A stretch of DNA of 64,000 bases, from contig JACBWW010000051.1 in assembly GCA_020086605.1 (NCBI GenBank), forward strand, positions 4,667,296 through 4,731,295, in the 5' to 3' direction. Position numbers and translations under genes: made by a program. The DNA is from Lanius collurio (lineage: Eukaryota > Chordata > Aves > Passeriformes > Laniidae). The notes below the pieces were generated by a model. The model had not been told where the DNA came from. It saw only the letters and a list, made by a program, of their open reading frames with translations, and made no database searches. This document shows positions 46,881-58,739 of the stretch, piece by piece (within the stretch, counting starts at the first letter, position 1; the number at the start of each line of letters is the position of its first letter).

Positions 46881-49589
46881 ATACTGAGCACATTCCAGGC
46901 TGGGCTGTGCCACACACATCCCTTTCCCATGGGAAAAGCTCAGCAGGATGTTGCAGCCCATGGCAGCTCCCACTCAAGCACAGCAGTTGTATCACCTGTG
47001 TGGCCTTGCCTGTTTCTAACAGTGCAGCCAGGAGTCCTTGTGAGAACATCCTTGAGAGCTGTTTTCTTGGAAGGAAATTATATAATGAATGACCAAAAGG
47101 GAGAGCTTCCCTCCCTGGCTTGGATCTGCTCTGAGACATGGGAGAAATCTGCCCAAGGTCTGTGTGATGCTGCACAAATGTGGGTGCTCAGCATCTGGAG
47201 GGATGTTTGATTTACTTGCTTAATACTCTCTTTATTCTGCCTTATTCAAAGTGCTGGCTTATTGAGAGTGTTGTTGTTGGGCTTTTCCAGGTGAGAACCA
47301 CATCACTGTCAGGTCTCCCTGGGGCAGAACAGAGGGGCAGGAAGGACACTCAGGGGTCCAGGATACACGGGGTAGTGACAGAGGGATTCGGATCCAGAGG
47401 GGCCAGAAGGGCAGCAGGGAGGGAAGCAGCTGGAGGGGGGCAAGAAACCAAGGCACAAAACCCCTCAGCTCTGCTCAGGCAGCCTGGACTCACTCCACAT
47501 GCCAAGTGCTCCCTCCTGAGCATTGCTGTCCCTCCCCACGGTTTGTCCTCTCAGGACACAGGCGCCAGTCCCAGCCAGGATGTCCCGGGCCGTGCCTGGA
47601 CCACTCTGCACTCATTGGCCAGCCCTCTGCCTAGCAACGGCCAATCCCAAGAGTCTATTTGCTGGCTACTGGGTAGGAAGATGCTGGGATTCCTCCCTCC
47701 CACCCCCTCAGCCTCCAGCATTGATCATTTCTGGCTCCCAAGGAAGCCTCTGGCACAAGCACAGGGACACACACACACTTACTTCCCTGAGGCCCCTGCT
47801 CCAAGAGAGGAGCATCCCAGGGCCACCCCCACATCATCTCATGCTGCAGCTTCTACTGCAGTGTGATGCGTCCCCAAGGCAGGTCCCAGATGGGAACACA
47901 AATGTGGGGGAAGAGAGGAGAGGAATAACTGCATCCACCTACAGCTCCTGCACAGAGCATCCCGGTTGTTACACCTTGCCCAGAGGCTGTAGCTGGGACT
48001 TCACCTCTCCTGTTGTGAACCAGGGGTAGCCACCAGTCCCACCAGTCAGGGCTTTCCCAGCTGCAACACATGAGCTTTGAAATGAGCCACACCTCCCCTG
48101 CACCAAAAATATGGGAAAACAATGTGGCCTCAAATCCTTGTCCACAAAAACAAAACAACTGAGGTTTCTCTTGTCAGCCCTTCAGATGGAAACTGCAGAT
48201 GAAGGAAGCATGGTCAGGTGGAAATCCACAGTAGGAATGTGGGGAAAGGAATTCCCTCAGAGTCTCCCCAGTTTACAAGGCCAGTGCTGGAACATCGGTC
48301 CTGGCTGCAACTGAAACCTGAAGCACCCCAGATCTGAGGCTTGAAAATTACTTTAAACTCTTTGCTTCCTTGCAAGGGGTTCAAGTGTTGAGCACATAGG
48401 GGCTACTTCATGAACAAGGTGAGGAAGGAGAGACTGGTATGAACTGGTGTTCTCCTAAACCCTGGATAACCTCCCTTTTCAGCTCTGGTAAGAGTTGAAA
48501 TTCATCAAAGTGCATTGAGGACCCTGTCAGGAGCTGACAAACCACCCCTTAACCACAGGGCTTGTGGCCCAGTCACCTGGACAGCTCCCCTAAAGAGGGG
48601 CACACACCCTGTACCCCAACTCTGAGGAAAGGGACAGGCCAGGGAAGAGCTGGAGTGGGACATGCTGGGAGATCATCAGTGCAGCACTCCCCTGGAAAGG
48701 TTCCTGGAAAGCTGCTCCTTCACAAGGGCATTTCTCAAAAAGCATCCAGAGTATTCTGGATTTCATCTCCCAGCAGTCAGATAAAAGCAGGGAGGAGCTC
48801 AGGAGGCAGCTGGAGATGGGAGGGAGCACATCCCTCTCAGCCTGTCAGTCTGGCACACAGGCACAAAACAGCTCCAGCATGGCCATGTGAAAGACATGAG
48901 GTGGGGTTTGTTCCCCTTGCTGTGGTGAGCAAGACACCAAGTGCAGGTGCAGCTGAGTGGGGCCTACTGAGGAAGGGACACTGGTCAGCTCCAAGCTCGA
49001 CCCTCAAAACCATCATGGGCATGGTGAATTCAGGCTTGGGACCCTGCATTCTGCCACACTTGCAGAGTGCTGGGGTTTTGGGGAGCACAATGCCCCAAAA
49101 CCCTGGGACAGCCTGCGGGGATCTGCTCTCCCTGCCAGACCCTGCTTCAGGTGACAGCACCAAGCCATGGGGCAAAGCCCAAGGTCAGAGCTACGAGGTC
49201 CCACACTCTGCATGGCTTGGCCATGGTTTTCCCTGCCAGGTTCTCACAGGGATGTATGACTCTGGTAGGACACAGCCATTTGGATGCAGCCCTCAACACA
49301 CCCAGGGATGAAAATCCACTGGGATATACCAGGACATGGGGAAGTCTGGGAGGACCGACAAGGGGGTCAACAAGAGTGAAGCACAGCAGAGGATCTCAGG
49401 CCAGGTCTGCCTGTCAGGAGACTGCCAGAGACGAGGGCATTCTGCAGTGGTCAGACCCCAGCTGAGGCTTTGACTCCCTTTCCTCCCCACACCAGGTGGG
49501 ACTGAGGATCTCACCAGAGCATTTGCTGTAATGAGTTCAGCTCCAGCAGTTAAAGCTAGAGCTCACCTCAGCCACCTGCCTAATCCTGC

Positions 49590-49920
49590 TGTAATTCAGT
49601 CGGACAACTCGTGGTAACTTTTCAGGACCTCGTGCCTGCGTGTGCTGCTGCTCTCAGATCTCAGCAGCCACGACCGCTCCGCTGACAGGCGTCCCAGGCT
49701 CCCCGAAGCGTCTGTCGTCTTATTAGCAGAGCCTCCACTTGGGATTTATTTTCCATCCTGAATTTAAGCTGAATTTATGTATTAACTAAAGACTATTAAT
49801 GCCAAAAATAAGTGGAATGCCACTTGCTCAGCAACACGGGCCTTACGAGAGACCACGTGGCACAGCCAACCCACCCAATCGCAACCCCAGGGAGGCTTTT
49901 TATAGACACCCACGTCTGAT
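49590..49920. promoter_or_regulatory. Candidate regulatory element
   Basis: The segment mixes preserved CpGs (49,597-49,716) with an AT-rich core (TTATTAGC near 49,721, GTATTAACTAAAGACTATTA near 49,779-49,798, CCAAAAATAAG near 49,803). It then has the E-box CACGTG at 49,854-49,859 and, on the minus strand, CTATAAAAAGCC at about 49,894-49,905, which resembles a TATA box. No transcript can be proved from the sequence. It could be an enhancer or a weak minus-strand promoter, and chance remains possible. Confidence 0.22.
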
Positions 49921-50991
49921 GGAGTGCAAGTGATGCTTGGCTTGCCGCAAGCTCTGCTCTGCAAGCATCTGATTGCAGGGGGAGGGGAGGGAAATATCCC
50001 CACATCCACAGGCAGTAGGCACCGTTCCCTTGCCTCTGCCGGCTGGGTAAGCAGCCAGGTGGAACTAGAAATGGTTTGGGAACAGGTTGTGGCAAAGCTG
50101 CCTCATTTCCCTGCCATAAACACCCTCGCACGCTGCAGGCGGCTTCTGACACACAGAACACGCTGCTGGGTGTCTCAGTGCAGCATCTCGGCATCAAGGG
50201 TCCTCCACTTCCCTCTGAGCAAGACTGCTCAAGGGAGACAAAAGGTCACCCGACACCGTTCAGCTCCAGCTGATGGTGGCTTCTGTTCCCTAGCTTGCCC
50301 CAGGGTATTTTTCCTCTGAGTGCATCTCAGCCTGAAGCACAGAGCTGTCTCAGCTACCAGGAGAGTGACACTGATGTGGCTCTGAAGGCTGCTCTGAGGA
50401 CTCAGATCTCACTGAGAGGGATGTGAAGCCAAAGCAGCAGCCACAGCACTACTTCTGCCAACAGCCCCAGGAAGTTCACACTGCACCAGCCGAGGCTCAG
50501 AAGGGTCAGCAGCAGGGGAAGGACACCACAGACACCTGCTTGGCATGGCCTCTCCCCTTCCACTGCTGCCTCTCCCACTCCTCTCCTAGCCATCCTGCGC
50601 TTTTGGCCAAGCCAGACTCAGCTGCTGAGTGCAGGATGGCCTTGGCCAGCGTGGGTTGGCTGCTCTGGCAGCTTTCCAAAGCACATCCAGCATGCTGGGC
50701 TGGGAAGGGCTGCTTTGGCCACAACGCAGTGTGGGCACAAACCCCCCCTGGCCCAGGGTTTGGGCCAAAGGAGCATCTGGGGAAACAGTTCTCGGGCTGG
50801 TAGTAGTGGTCAGCAGGGCACAGCCCCTCTGCACAAACCTCCTTGGTCCTGCAGCTGCCCACAGAGGTCTGAGCAGCAGCTTTAGGCCGGACCAGGAGCC
50901 CCAGGCAGAGCTATTGGACTTCTCTGTCCTGCTTGCCCCAGGACATGGTGCATGGGCAGAAGCATCACTGTGCTCACAGTCCCACCATGAG

Positions 50992-51370
50992 TAGAATCAC
51001 AGAATTGCTAAGGTTGGAAAAGAGCTCTGAGATCATTGAGTTCAACCCTTAGCCCAGTACCACCGTGTTCACTACAGAACCATGCCCTCAGGTGCCACAT
51101 CTACACATTTTTTAAACATTTCCAAGGATGATGACTTCACCAATGTCCTGAGCAGCCTGTTTCAGTGCCTGACCCTCCTTTCAGTGAAGAACTTTTTCCC
51201 CAATATCCAATTCAAACCTCCCATGGCACAACCTGAGGTCACTTGTTACCTGGGAGAAGAGACCAACCCTGCCCAGCTCCACCCTCCTGTCAGGGATTTG
51301 CAGAGAGCAAGAAGGTCCCCCTTGAGCCTTCTTTTCTCCTGGCTGAGCCCCCACAGCTCACTCAGCTGCT
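50992..51370 (-). mobile_element. CR1 LINE 3' fragment, minus strand
   Basis: At the left the inverted end reads AGAATCACAGAATTGCTAAG, then GGTTGGAAAAGAGCTCTGAG, GATCATTGAGTTCAACCCTT and TACCACCGTGTTCACTACAG. Further right come GATGATGACTTCACCAATGT, GCAGCCTGTTTCAGTGCCTG, TGAAGAACTTTTTCCCCAAT and CCTTCTTTTCTCCTGGCTGA. It is about 380 bp long, the same subfamily as the 41,878 copy but with more of the element kept. There is no coding part. Confidence 0.95.
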
Positions 51371-53295
51371 TTCAGAAAAGGAAAGAGATTTCAAGGAACC
51401 TGCAAAAAATTTCCTCCAAAAAATGGGTCTAAACGGAAAAAAAAGGTCATTGAAACACCTTCACGTTTTCAAACGGGGTGCAGACTCACAGAAAACTGCA
51501 GAAAAAGGCACTGAAGCCATCCTTCAAAACATGTTAGGGTTTTCTTCACTCAACTGCAATTATCATTCTGAAAGCTGAGGATGTACGATGGAAAAGAGTG
51601 TGTGTGGGCGGGAGAGAAGGGGGAAAAGAGAAAGACAACAGCAGCATGGAAGGAAATTTAACACTGCCAAGTGAAAGCCACTGTGACAGGCAGAATTTAC
51701 TTCCTTGCAGAAGGGTTTCCCATGTCATCCGTTACACAGAGAAGGAGAAAAACCCCCAGTATTTTAAAGAACATAATCCATGAGAATAAGACTTCAAGGA
51801 GGGGGGTTCCCCTCAGGTGCAGCAGCCAGAAGATGACCCCCCTTTCTGCTGTTCCCCCACTCTCCAACAGAAGATGAGTTTAGCCCAGCATGAAACTGCT
51901 CCAGATAAAATCCTGTTCCCAGCCTCACTTGCTGGCAGGTGTGTGTCTGCTACAGCAAACACCTCCAAACCTCCAAGCCCCACTGTTGGGCAGGTTTCTG
52001 CCCCAGGGACACAGATGCATCTTCCACAGGCTCCACACTGATCTGGTAGCTCCAGGGAACACCACACACCTGCTACAACTTAGTTTTTAACAGGAGATGC
52101 CCAGTGCATGGTCCTCCCACGCAGGCACTGCCCACCCCTGTGGCCACTCATCCCTCCTCCAGCCTGGCTGCAGGTGTGCCATGCCTGGAGCTGTGCTGTG
52201 GCACCAGGTTTTGCCTCTGGTGACAGCACACAGCAGAGCTGGCAGAGCCACTGCCCGCTGGGACATGGCTGACCCTGCTCCTCACACCCTGAGCCCACAG
52301 AGGACATGGGCAGCAGCTCCACCACCGGCTCTGCCCACACAGTGGGATCTCTGGAAAGGCCCCTGGACTGACCTGCTCAATACTGGAATGAGACCTCTTG
52401 GGCTCTGCAGCCTCTTTGGGCCAGAACTGGAGCCTTGGCAGAGCTCAGCTGTGCTATGCTCCAGGTCGGGTCTAATTTGATACCCCACAAGCCCAGGAAG
52501 CCAAGCACGGAGGATTGTATTGGTTGTCCAGAGGAGGAATGAGCTAGGACTTCTCTCCTGGCTCTGGGACACAGCCCTAGGGGTGGGAAATTCCCTGAAG
52601 GCCAAATGATGGGAAAGGGCACTGAATTACAGAAGAGATGATGGGAAAACAACTCCTCAATGCACCCTCTCCCAGCAGGTTCACACGGTGCTTTCAGTAA
52701 ATCTTGTGCAACAGAAGAAAACACCCCAGCTGGAAAACAGCTCTGTGCACAAGGCCTCAGCATCCCTCTTCCAGACACAAGGCCTGCAGGCAGCTGTGCA
52801 GGGGCAGGGGCTGAGTGACCTCTCTCAGAGGTGCCACCCTGCACCAGAGCACACACAGCACACGCCTCCCAAGCACCCAGAGCAGAGGAGAGCACAAGCC
52901 CCCTCTCCCCAGCTCAGAGCTGTCTGGAATCATGGCTTGAGGAGCCACCTCCAGCCCCAGGAGCTCCTGCTGGCAGCAGCACACTTGCAGCCCGTGCAGC
53001 CAGCCAACATCCAACACAGATGACAGGCAACTGTCAGCATCAGCCAGTGAGGGAAAACCACAGCCATTATCCCAGCAGGAAGGTTTCAAAAGGTCACAGG
53101 TTCCCAGTGCACCTTCCAGCATGCCCATCTGCCCTTCTGAAGCCAGAGCCTCTTTCATGTATTTATGGTTTGGGAGTTACCAGCTGCTCTCCTGGATGCT
53201 TTAACATCTAAATAAGAGGTTTGCTGGTCTCATCGCCCATCCGCCAGCATCAAACTTCACCACAGGAAGGCATTTCCTCTCCTTGCTCGAAGAAA

Positions 53296-53326
53296 CATGC
53301 CAGATCCCCAAAGGACAGGAATTTCT
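53296..53326. repeat. 31-bp dispersed repeat, copy 1
   Basis: CATGCCAGATCCCCAAAG and the following GACAGGAATTTCT match the segment at 55,862-55,892 in 28 of 31 positions without a gap. Looser similarity may continue for about 20 bp to the right (CCTTCCTGCAGGAGCAG against CCTTCATTCCAGCCCAGG). I do not recognise the family. Confidence 0.65.
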
Positions 53327-54904
53327 GCCTCCTTCCTGCAGGAGCAGTGATTTTATTCCCAGTTACCTGTCTGGTTACAGTGACGTCAGGTGTGTTCTTG
53401 GCAGACTCAGCTGTTTTCTTTACAGGTGTGTCACACCACAGGCAGGATTCCCTGCGCTTCCTCACACCTGCCCTGTCCTGGGGTGACAGCTCTGGACTCC
53501 CTGCCCTGATGACACGGAGCAGAAGGTGATCCTGCAGTGCTTGGGAAGGAAGGAGAGGCCTGGAGCCGTCTGCAGCCCAAGGCAGGAGGGCTCCTGGATT
53601 CACTGGCTCGGCAGTGCAGGTGTCTGTCCTCTCCCTGGGAAGAGCCTGCTGAAGAGAGCCTGCCCACAAACCCCCGCCTGGATGGGTTTGAATCACCTGC
53701 CAGTGACAATTACTGACACGTGGCATCCCTGAGGACTGGGGAATGGGTCCTGGTGGCAGCTTTAAGGGTCGTTTCAAGCACAAAACACACCCCTAATCTC
53801 TCAACTCCTCGCAGCAGCTAGGGAAGTTTGCAGGCATCAGCAGAGCAGCCGCTCCACCTGCCTCACCCGAGCATCCTTCATCACAGAGAGCACCACAGAG
53901 CTGCTCAGCCCTCCAACAGCTTGGGAAATCCTCTCTCCACACCATCATACAGCATCAAGTGCCCTCAGGGATCCGTGCATGCCACCAGTACTTCCAGCTA
54001 GTGCTGAGCACCAGGAAAACAGCCTGGATGCCAGAAGCCTGCATGTCACCAGGAATGGACTGACAGAAATCTTCTCCTCACATGTCACAGCTCCCCCACA
54101 CAGCTGGAGTGTGCTGCTGCAGATCAGAGGCAGGGCTGGGGACTGCAAGCTTCTGCCCTTGTGGATCTAACATCTCTGCTGGGAGCTGAGCTTGGCTGCT
54201 AAACCTTCAGAACGAGGTGGCCACCCAAGGAGAGAAAGGACTGCTGGCTGATACTTTGCAGGTCTCTTGCAGACCCTTTTCAGGAACAAGGCAAGTGCCC
54301 TCCAACTCCAAACACCAACTCAGATGTCCCCAGCTGCACAGAGAACCCCTGCAGGGTCTGCTTCCTTTATAGCAGGGTCTGCCAGACCACAGAGGAGCAG
54401 CTGGCACAGGGACAGCCCTGCACGCAGGGGAATGGACTGTGCTGAGGTGCATCAGTGACAGGCACCAGAGGGAAGGGAGGGTTTTGTTTCCACTTCTGGT
54501 GATTCCTGGTGCTGACACGCTGATGGGAACCCAGCACACCACCAGTTTCTGTCTGCTCCCTAGAAGAGTGTGCAAAGCAGCATCCTTCCTGCCAGCCAGG
54601 CAGGGAATCACAGTGTGGGGAGGCTGAGAAGCTTTCCTGTGATCCATGGCACAGATGGGACCTGAAATAAGTCTCCAAGCACAGCCCCCTTGCCTGCATT
54701 GGTTCCCTCCAGAGAGCACAAACCCCCCTGACTGCAGTGAGTGTGCCCAGCACCACTGCCCTGACACTGGGCTGAGAGCAGCTCCCACACAGAACATCCC
54801 TGCACTGGAATGGGCTGGATGTGCCACAAAGTTCCTCCTCTGGAGCATGATCCAGGCAGTGGAGATCAGGCTGCACAGAGGAATTACTGATCACAGCACA
54901 CCTT

Positions 54905-54925
54905 TGCTGGGGTTAAACCCCAGCA
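54905..54925. repeat. 21-bp near-perfect palindrome
   Basis: TGCTGGGGTT is followed by a single A and then by AACCCCAGCA, its exact reverse complement. The arms do not extend further. Such a site could extrude a tiny hairpin or bind a dimer, but it may be chance. Confidence 0.8.
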
Positions 54926-55861
54926 CTGCCTCAGCCCGAGCTGTGCCTCTCCCCAGTGCAGCCCATCCCTTCTGGCATCGAGGCATTTGGGGAGCTGCAG
55001 GATCAGCAGCTGCACCCCAACGCTGCACACACCAGCACAGCCTCGGAGACCCCCAGATCCCTCCCCTCTGTGCCCCACAGACCCCTGCAGTGAGAGGCTC
55101 TGTGTGCAAGGCTCCGTGTGACGAAGGACCTTTGGATGACTCCGTGCTTGCTGCCTCCCATCATCACCCGGTTCTTGTAGAATGGAATAAATCCTAATTC
55201 CCATCCAAACCACCCTACATCTACCACTGTGTCCTACCCAATGTTTACAACCATCAAGGCCTTTTCCAGAATCTCAGCTGCATCCGAGCCTCCCAAATCC
55301 ACCTGACCCCTACTGGGTTTTCCCCTCCTTCTCTGTAATCCTATTTGGGCATCACTGCCCTGTGGGTTCTGCAGCATTTGCCAGAACTTGCTGTTGTGCC
55401 TGAACATCCAAGAAGGAGCTACAGCCACCCTACCAACTAACAGCCATCCAGCCTCTTGGGTCCCCCACACCAGCAGGACCAGCTTAAATCACCATCCGAG
55501 GCAGAAAGCGCCAGAGAAGAGCAATCCTGGAGTACCCCAGACCTCCACCCCAGCTGCAGCCCTGTCTGCTGACACCAAGGCATCTTCTGGGAATGCTCAA
55601 GGTCAGGTCATCATTGAGAGGTGGAACAGTCTTTTGATGTTTGGCCATCAACAGGGCTGAGTGTGCAGCTGCTGGAATGGGCCTCCCCCTGCCTGCACAC
55701 GGAGAGTGCCGAGACAAGTCAGGAGCTACAGGAAGGACCTGGCAGGGAAGCTCCTCCAGCTCCTTCTTGCTGCCTCAGCTCTGCGTATTTGGAGATGGAT
55801 CTGTGGGATTCAGGCTCTCCAGAGCTGTAAGAAAGGGTCTCCAGGTCTTCTCAAGGCTGGC

Positions 55862-55892
55862 CATGCCAGGTCCCCCAAAGACAGGAATTTCT
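55862..55892. repeat. 31-bp dispersed repeat, copy 2
   Basis: CATGCCAGGTCCCCCAAAG followed by ACAGGAATTTCT matches 53,296-53,326 with three mismatches. Both are in the same orientation, 2.57 kb apart. The similarity may mark an unnamed retroposon or an old local duplication. Confidence 0.65.
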
Positions 55893-56729
55893 CCTTCATT
55901 CCAGCCCAGGCAGGCAGCGAGTGTCCCATCACCCCATGAGAAGAGTCTCTGATGTTCCCCAGATCTCACAGCCTCAGCAGGCAGCTCCCCATGGAGTTCA
56001 CTGCTGGGGCTGAGCCAACCTGTCAGCCAGGAGAAGAAAGATCCTTCTCCTATCAGAGATACCAGGAGAAGGTGGCTGAGACCCCACATGGCAGAGGACT
56101 GTCCCACAGATGGTGGTGACTTCAGCTGGACTCACAGCACGTGCCAGCCTGGCTGGAGGCTGAGAGCAGCCATGGGGAGACCCAGCCAAACACATCCACA
56201 TTCCTCCTCTGCACCAAGACACCCAGAAGGGCAGCTGAGGAAGACTGGAGGGGTGGGAGGAGAACACCCAGAGCAGCAGGTCCAGACAAGGGCCAGAAAA
56301 GCATTCACTCCTACCCTTGCTGTTACTACCATCCCACGGACCCACTGGAAGATCCAACCCCCAAGCAAGGCATCCTGATTTATGGCTCATGCTCCCTGTC
56401 ACACTCCCAGGGCTAATGAGTGTGTTGCTAATCACACACCCACACACCTCTGCATGACGGGAAAGGCCACATCCCCCTGGCACAGGCGGCAATAGAGGCT
56501 GTGCCTGATGCTGACCTCCCCTTGGCTCCTCCCAGGGCTGCCCACCCCGAGCAGCGGGAGCGGCCGGTGCGGCAGCGGGAGCCAGGGTCCAGCGGGGACA
56601 GGCTCCAGCCAGGGCAGCAGCCAGGGCTCGTGCATCGCTGCCAACTTTGAGGCAGCCCAGAAAGCAGACCTAATTCCAGTCCCCACCCTCCTGCCAAGCC
56701 ATCTGCCTGCCCTGAGACCACCGAGAGGC

Positions 56730-56810
56730 TCCTGAGCAGCGCTTCGTCATTACCGAGCCATTACGGAGAGTGGATGAGCAGTGATTGATTATAATGAATG
56801 CAAATACCTG
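56730..56810. promoter_or_regulatory. Candidate regulatory element with octamer site
   Basis: A perfect POU octamer ATGCAAAT lies at 56,798-56,805, directly after ATAATGA. Just before it is TGATTGAT (56,782-56,789), a PBX/HOX-like core, and earlier TCATTACCGAGCCATTACGG with two ATTAC cores. These sites fit within about 60 bp. The cluster resembles a developmental enhancer core, but binding is inferred. Confidence 0.3.
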
Positions 56811-58632
56811 CCTTCCGACCCCAAATTGGCAGGCCCTGACTAGCTCTCCCACTAAGTAGTACAGTGTGTCCTTCCACAGGCTCTGCAAAGCATTCCCATC
56901 CTCCTCAGCCTTTCCACAAGCCATCAGGCACAGCACTGCCCATCTAGACCTGCCCTAGAAAACCATCACATCCAAGATCTGCTTTCCATCAGCCCTGGGG
57001 CTCTGCTCTCACCCGCAGACCCTATAGACTCATTTCCAGCACCTGAACCCGTTGGGAAGACTTTCTCAGAGTTCTCACCTTCATCAAGTGGGCAAAGGAC
57101 AGTTCCCTCACGTCAGGACAGGGAGAGAGAAGGGGGCAGCAGGGTGGGAGCTGAGTGCTCTGTCACGAGTGTGACACATCCTTACTCATCAGGCGTGTGT
57201 GTCCCATCCCAGAGAGATGCCGTGCCCAGAGACAACAGCAGCCAGCTCTGCTCCAGGAGGTCACCAAAGACAGAGTATTATTCCTGCAAAACCAGAACAC
57301 ATGCCACAGCCTGCAAGGATGAACTGAGGTGCCCTCCAGGGGCCAGCAAACAGTGACAGGAATACAGGAAAGGAAGGCACTGTCTTGCTGCAGGCAGTGG
57401 ATGTGGGGCAGGCAGGGGGACCAGAGAGAACTGTTGTGGCCACCAACTCCAACAAAGAGAACTTCAAGGACTGTCCATGCCAGGGAGAGTTGCTGTGGGC
57501 AGAAGAACCTTGTCCCTGAGCTACAGCATCAGACAACAGGGTGGGAATGGGCCCATCTAGTCCCTGGTCTCAGACCCTCTGAGCAGGCTCTCCTGCCTGC
57601 CTGCAAGGGGTCACCTACACTGGGGTCATTTCTCATGGCTCTCTGCCCAGCTTACCACCAAATCACTCTGCTGGAAGCTCTCACCCAGCTCCAGGCCAGG
57701 CCACCAGGGACAATGGGGTGGCAGGTACCTCTGGTTTGCACTTCCCACAGCCTTGTCAAGACCATTGTCATCTTCTGGCCTCTTTTCTGCATGCAACATC
57801 ATCCCATCAGCCCACCCAGCTCCATCCTCAAGTGCCACACCAGCTGGGATCATGCTTAGCCCATGCCACCAGCATGACCCCCAACCCAGTTCCAACTTGG
57901 GATTCCTACTGGGGAACATTTCTGGGAGATCACCCTTGGCCATGGCCGACACTGCAGAGGCACCTTAAGGGAGCGATCGCTTGGGGTAAGACCCCGAGAC
58001 AGGGAAATCAAGAAGACCAGAAAGGCTTCCCTGACACAACCATGGATACAACCTCAGAGAGAGCAGTGCCCTGGGTCTCCGAGGCAGCATCTCCTGTCCT
58101 CCTCCAACACACTGCATCTCCTATTTTCTCATTTCCCTAACATGAACTCTCCCATCTCCACACAGCTTCAGTGCTATTTGCTGTGACTTCCGTACAAAAC
58201 TTGTCTCCAAATCCTCCAGCACAGAGGTGAACCTCCCCCTGCCTGATGACATCTGAGCCTTCTCTGCCTGGAGTCATACAAATTATTTTCATTCAAGATT
58301 CAAATCATCTGCTCCCCGCTAGAACCCATCTTCTGGGGTACCTTATATTTTCCATCCTCCATACTGGTCAAGGTCTTATCCAGGGTGGAGCTGGACCATG
58401 GGGATCCACCAAGGGTGGTTTTTACTGGCCCTTCAGCCCAGGCTTTGCAGCACACAGCCCAGCCCCAAGCCGCAGCAGCCGAGCTCTGGGAGCACGGTCA
58501 TCCAACAGAGAAAGAGCAGCCCGGTGATTCATCTTCCTTTTGATCTCTAGCCTACCCTTGCAGACTCAGTACTCTGTCCCCAAAATTTTGGGCAGTTTGC
58601 AGACCCCTCCACCTCCCCCCAGGGCGGAGACC

Positions 58633-58638
58633 GTAAGT
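58633..58638 (+). other. Candidate splice donor, plus strand
   Basis: GAGACCGTAAGTGC contains the strong donor hexamer GTAAGT. It sits just left of the CpG island core, so a plus-strand transcript starting in the CpG-richer DNA between 58,440 and 58,630 could use it. No matching exon or reading frame can be shown. Isolated GTAAGT words also occur by chance. Confidence 0.15.
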
Positions 58639-58739
58639 GCTGAGAGGTGCTGGCGCCTTCAGGGGTTCGACTGCTGCACACCCAATTCAGTAGGCAAGCA
58701 GACGCCTGGCTGCCAAAGTTTCCAGGGAGATGAGCTTCC

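Larger units (their letters stand above)
46746..50991. other. Unique DNA, no gene seen
   Basis: There is no repeat family or exon that I can support. A 10-bp tandem repeat lies at 46,841-46,880. Frames of 228 codons (47,180-47,866) and 249 codons (48,562-49,311), both plus strand, lack domains and have shorter frames opposite them. A patch at 49,590-49,920 has a distinct character and is listed separately. Confidence 0.5.
51371..58739. other. Unique DNA, no gene seen
   Basis: There are no retroposons or exons that I can support. Frames reach 213 codons (54,207-54,848, minus strand), 183 codons (54,646-55,197, plus strand) and about 177 codons, all without domains and several overlapping. Listed separately are a 31-bp sequence shared by 53,296 and 55,862, a 21-bp palindrome at 54,905 and a POU/homeodomain motif cluster at 56,730-56,810. 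From 58,440 the sequence becomes CpG-richer towards the island. Confidence 0.5.

Noticed and set aside
48562..49311. 249-codon plus-strand frame
   Set aside because: No domain and a composition typical of translated non-coding avian DNA, with other frames overlapping it.
58655..58690. GGTTCGACTGC considered as a tRNA B box
   Set aside because: The full B-box pattern is not met and no A box or cloverleaf arms were found upstream.
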